Assembly: GCF_031461075.1 (NCBI RefSeq)
Contig: NZ_JAVKPK010000005.1
Location: 19,881-83,880, forward strand
From: Methanosarcina baikalica
Lineage (GTDB): Archaea > Halobacteriota > Methanosarcinia > Methanosarcinales > Methanosarcinaceae
Direction: 5' to 3'
Length of the DNA stretch: 64,000 bases
The notes under the pieces are model-generated. The model searched no databases. It was not told the origin of the DNA and was given only the letters and a program-made list of their open reading frames with translations. The translations under genes and the position numbers were made by a program. Positions 62,434 through 64,000 of the stretch are shown here, piece after piece (positions within the stretch are counted from its first letter, which is position 1; the number at the start of each line of letters is the position of its first letter).

Positions 62434-62789
62434 TTATTGGAATCCCGCAATTGTATTATTATTCGTTACGATGTGCAATATATTGTTGTGACTAGAGTCT
62501 CCGTGGTTATTTAAATTAGAAAATTCAGGCTGCATGTAGTTAGGGTAAGTTGAGCCCATGAAAGGAGACCACATAGCAGTGTAGTAATGAGAAGATCCAC
62601 TATCCCAGCTATATGCTTCACCATGAGTTGCACCAAAATTGTGTTCAAGTTCATGTGTTGTGAGAGTTATTTTTTGTACACTCAATAAACTTTTTTGGAT
62701 TAATTCTTTATAAATTTTTAGTATGGTGTATGAAATGATACTATTTTTCGTAGTATTTTGAGTCTGAGATTCTTTCTTAATATTTGATT
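62434..62789 (-). pseudogene. Metzincin-type metalloprotease, 5'-truncated
   Basis: The C-terminal remnant contains TTHELEHNFGATHGE, an intact HExxHxxGxxH zinc motif, and a Met-turn-like AMWSPFMGSTYP, as in reprolysin/ADAM-like metzincins. The N-terminal prodomain and most of the catalytic domain are missing. The frame is cut at 62790 by a MITE-1 copy, beyond which lies duplicated DNA rather than protease sequence. The open frame runs on into the MITE (MIWYFKCV), but that part is not protease. It was a secreted protease in an ancestor, and the product is probably inactive. Confidence 0.75.
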
Positions 62790-62908
62790 TAGGACTTACG
62801 CACTTGAAGTACCAAATCAACTGCAGTAGGCTTACAACTTTCTGAAATTCAAATTCTAAATATGATGGCTACTGTGCTTGATTTTGAATTTGAAGTGCGT
62901 AAGTCCTA
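62790..62908. mobile_element. MITE-1 copy, TA-flanked, ~115 bp
   Basis: GGACTTACGCACTTGAA (from 62792) is mirrored by TTGAAGTGCGTAAGTCC (ending 62906), perfect over 16-17 bp. TA lies on both sides (62790-62791 and 62907-62908). The plus-strand left end through ACCAAATCAA equals the right end of the 4416 copy in reverse complement. It interrupts the metzincin reading frame. Confidence 0.9.
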
Positions 62909-63040
62909 ATCTAATATGGTAATAAGGCTTAATAATCCTTAAAAACAGATCACTTTTAGAGGACCCTAATTTTATAACAAAAGTTGGCACTTTAAATACA
63001 GTATTTCTTCTATGATAAAATTCTTTGTTGTGAAATGTTT

Positions 63041-63221
63041 GGTCGTCCATTTGTATTCCGTTGTTATTATTTCACAGTAATCGTAATAACGTCTAGCCTC
63101 GTTCTTTTTCCGGAAATTTGGCGTTTGTAGAGCCATCGTGTTACAAAAGCATCAAAACGCAATCAAAAGTCGCGTTGGGTATTCTATTTTGAAAACACCA
63201 ATCCTGTACCAGTGGACGATC
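63041..63221. mobile_element. MITE-3, 181 bp, with 8-bp target duplication
   Basis: The ends GGTCGTCCATTTGTA and, reversed, GATCGTCCACTGGTA agree at 12 of 15 bases. AAATGTTT occurs immediately before (63033-63040) and after (63222-63229) the element, and once only at the matching place in copy A (61692-61699). There is no open frame of transposase length, so it would need a transposase in trans. Confidence 0.88.
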
Positions 63222-63243
63222 AAATGTTTCAGGAATCTTTCAT

Positions 63244-63380
63244 ATGATAAAATCATTTCTTCTTTTATAGAGGAAGAAGCTATCTTGCTCTCTTTTTCTG
63301 ATGAAAATGATCAGATTAAACTTCCTTCTGGTTCTAAAACTTTACGGATTTGGGAATGAGATTGGTTTTGGGATGAGCTC
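63244..63380 (-). mobile_element. Diverged MITE-2 copy in duplicate B
   Basis: Almost identical to 61713-61849 and carried along with the duplication. The end reads GGTTTTGGGATGAGCTC. Confidence 0.6.
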
Positions 63381-63390
63381 TACCACTAAA

Positions 63391-63807
63391 TCATGGAAGA
63401 GCAGGACCTAGGATCAATGGGTCATTGGGCATTATATCTATGTCGATGTATAGTGTTAGGCCTATTAAATCCTTTGAAACAATTAAGGTCTTGGTGACAC
63501 TGTTATCTAATGTGACTTTAATTTCTACTCCTGGTACCGGTGTAATTGGAAATTGGCTTTCTATAGTCTCTCCAGGAACTGAAATATATAATTCGTTAAA
63601 TACAGAAGCGTTTTTTGAGTTAAATAATTCTACAGTAACTTCATGACTTGTATTACCCCAATTATTTATGAAAAATGAACTTCTATTTTCATTATTGGTT
63701 TCTTCTTTGTCAATAAAAGAGTTATGCCACACAAAAGAGTTTAAAGTAATAATAACTAACAAAAGGCATATGATCACAAATGCGATTTGAATTTTTTTTC
63801 TGGACAT
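63391..63807 (-). CDS. Small secreted/membrane-anchored protein, paralogue B
   Basis: 138 residues from ATG 63807 (GAGGAATAAA directly before it; TTG 63819 would add four residues). Same design as paralogue A: hydrophobic residues 6-27, then SSFFINNWGNTSHEVTVELFNSKN and PNDPLILGPALP. The signal anchor and linker have diverged most, while the SFFINNWGN...HEV core is conserved. Sequons N-T-S, N-A-S and N-S-V are present in the body. Unknown function. Confidence 0.7.
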   Translation of the reverse strand: MSRKKIQIAFVIICLLLVIITLNSFVWHNSFIDKEETNNENRSSFFINNWGNTSHEVTVELFNSKNASVFNELYISVPGETIESQFPITPVPGVEIKVTLDNSVTKTLIVSKDLIGLTLYIDIDIMPNDPLILGPALP

Positions 63808-63849
63808 TTTATTCCTCAATTAAGATCTATCTAGTTATAATTTCATTGG

Positions 63850-64000
63850 TTATCGGTTAAGGAATCTCCTTTTTCTGTGTGCTATCGATTCTGGAGCAAA
63901 AAATAGTCCCAAATTTCTAGCACCAAAGTCAAAATCAATGTCTTGTTCCAATATTACACCAATGAATAATTTGGAAAACTGCTGTAGAAATAGGCAATTT
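63850..64000 (-). CDS. C-terminal end of an unidentified protein (cut by window end)
   Basis: A minus-strand frame is open from the window edge to a stop at 63850, giving about 49 residues (ILEQDIDFDFGARNLGLFFA, then PESIAHRKRRFLNR). Codon use and the basic C-terminus look coding. There is no recognisable motif in so short a piece. Confidence 0.4.
   Translation of the reverse strand, partial: NCLFLQQFSKLFIGVILEQDIDFDFGARNLGLFFAPESIAHRKRRFLNR

Larger units (their letters stand above)
62909..63820. repeat. Duplicated segment, copy B
   Basis: Direct repeat of 61567-62270 extended by a 181-bp insertion (63041-63221). The boundary on the left coincides with the MITE-1 copy; to the right similarity fades after the start of the secreted-protein gene. 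Confidence 0.85.

Noticed and set aside
1..64000. tRNA, rRNA or riboswitch genes
   Set aside because: I looked for T-loop-like GTTCRANNC patterns with paired acceptor arms and for rRNA signatures and found none that were convincing; covariance scans would be needed for a firm negative.

Overview
The window is a chromosomal stretch of a methanogenic archaeon, almost certainly a Methanosarcina species. It encodes a group II chaperonin (thermosome), archaeal aspartyl-tRNA synthetase, the SPOUT tRNA methyltransferase Trm56, AMP phosphorylase, archaeal-type peptidyl-tRNA hydrolase (Pth2), a MptN-type ATP-grasp ligase, a CobQ/CbiP cobyric acid synthase, a PGF-CTERM surface protein and a monofunctional CO dehydrogenase with its ferredoxin. 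These sit beside bacterial-looking genes (LonA, NifS/NifU, LrgAB, FxsA, a Bcr-type drug exporter). Intergenic regions are long and AT-rich, with TATA boxes. Shine-Dalgarno (SD) motifs of the GGAGG/GGTGA kind precede many starts and were used to choose them. No rRNA or tRNA gene, CRISPR array or complete insertion sequence was found.

Layout. 1-5.3 kb: 3' end of lon, a UbiB/AarF kinase-like protein, a membrane-anchored hypothetical and an iron-sulfur flavoprotein-like gene. 5.3-13.2 kb: accessory region with gene fossils (pieces of an MFS exporter, of the 3.1-4.0 kb gene and of a LysE exporter), an MFS exporter, a hydrolase, a VOC protein and a BASS transporter. 13.4-30.1 kb: housekeeping block (TlyA-like methyltransferase, DUF2119, thermosome, rpiA, aspS, metallophosphoesterase, phosphoribosyltransferase, UPF0210 plus ACT protein, an AroK-like kinase, a phytoene-desaturase-like oxidoreductase, Trm56, AMP phosphorylase). 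30-35 kb: two MITE copies, an orphan FtsX-type permease and a PGF-CTERM protein. 35-43 kb: cobQ, alanine dehydrogenase, DUF434 and two paralogous TPR genes that enclose a coiled-coil protein and a PPP phosphatase. 43-52 kb: fxsA, lrgAB, nifS-nifU, mptN-like, pth2, a transglutaminase-like protein and truD. 52-58 kb: HEAT-repeat protein, DUF4013, a tiny lysine-rich protein, pyrG, a membrane protein and a Trm112-like protein. 58.5-61 kb: cooS-cooF. 61.2-64 kb: a young, repeat-rich island with a duplicated small secreted protein, a broken metzincin protease and three kinds of miniature element.

The most distinctive content lies outside the ordinary genes. Four repeat families were recognised by eye. 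(1) A TA-flanked MITE of about 115 bp has two copies. (2) A MITE of about 130 bp with GAGCTGATCCCAAAACC-like ends has three clear and two diverged copies. (3) A 181-bp element has an 8-bp target duplication, and the duplicated locus next door preserves its empty site. (4) A dispersed hairpin family keeps a loop close to TTGCGN while its stems change in a compensating way; it occurs at four places and is tandemly amplified in one.

Possible regulation and other oddities include a hairpin that overlaps the ribosome binding site of nifS, a scaffold NifU lacking its first conserved cysteine, and a metallophosphoesterase whose first metal motif lies upstream of any standard start codon. Two small proteins that are easy to overlook (45 and 44 residues) are also present. 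All identifications rest on motif and family recognition by eye; no database search was run.
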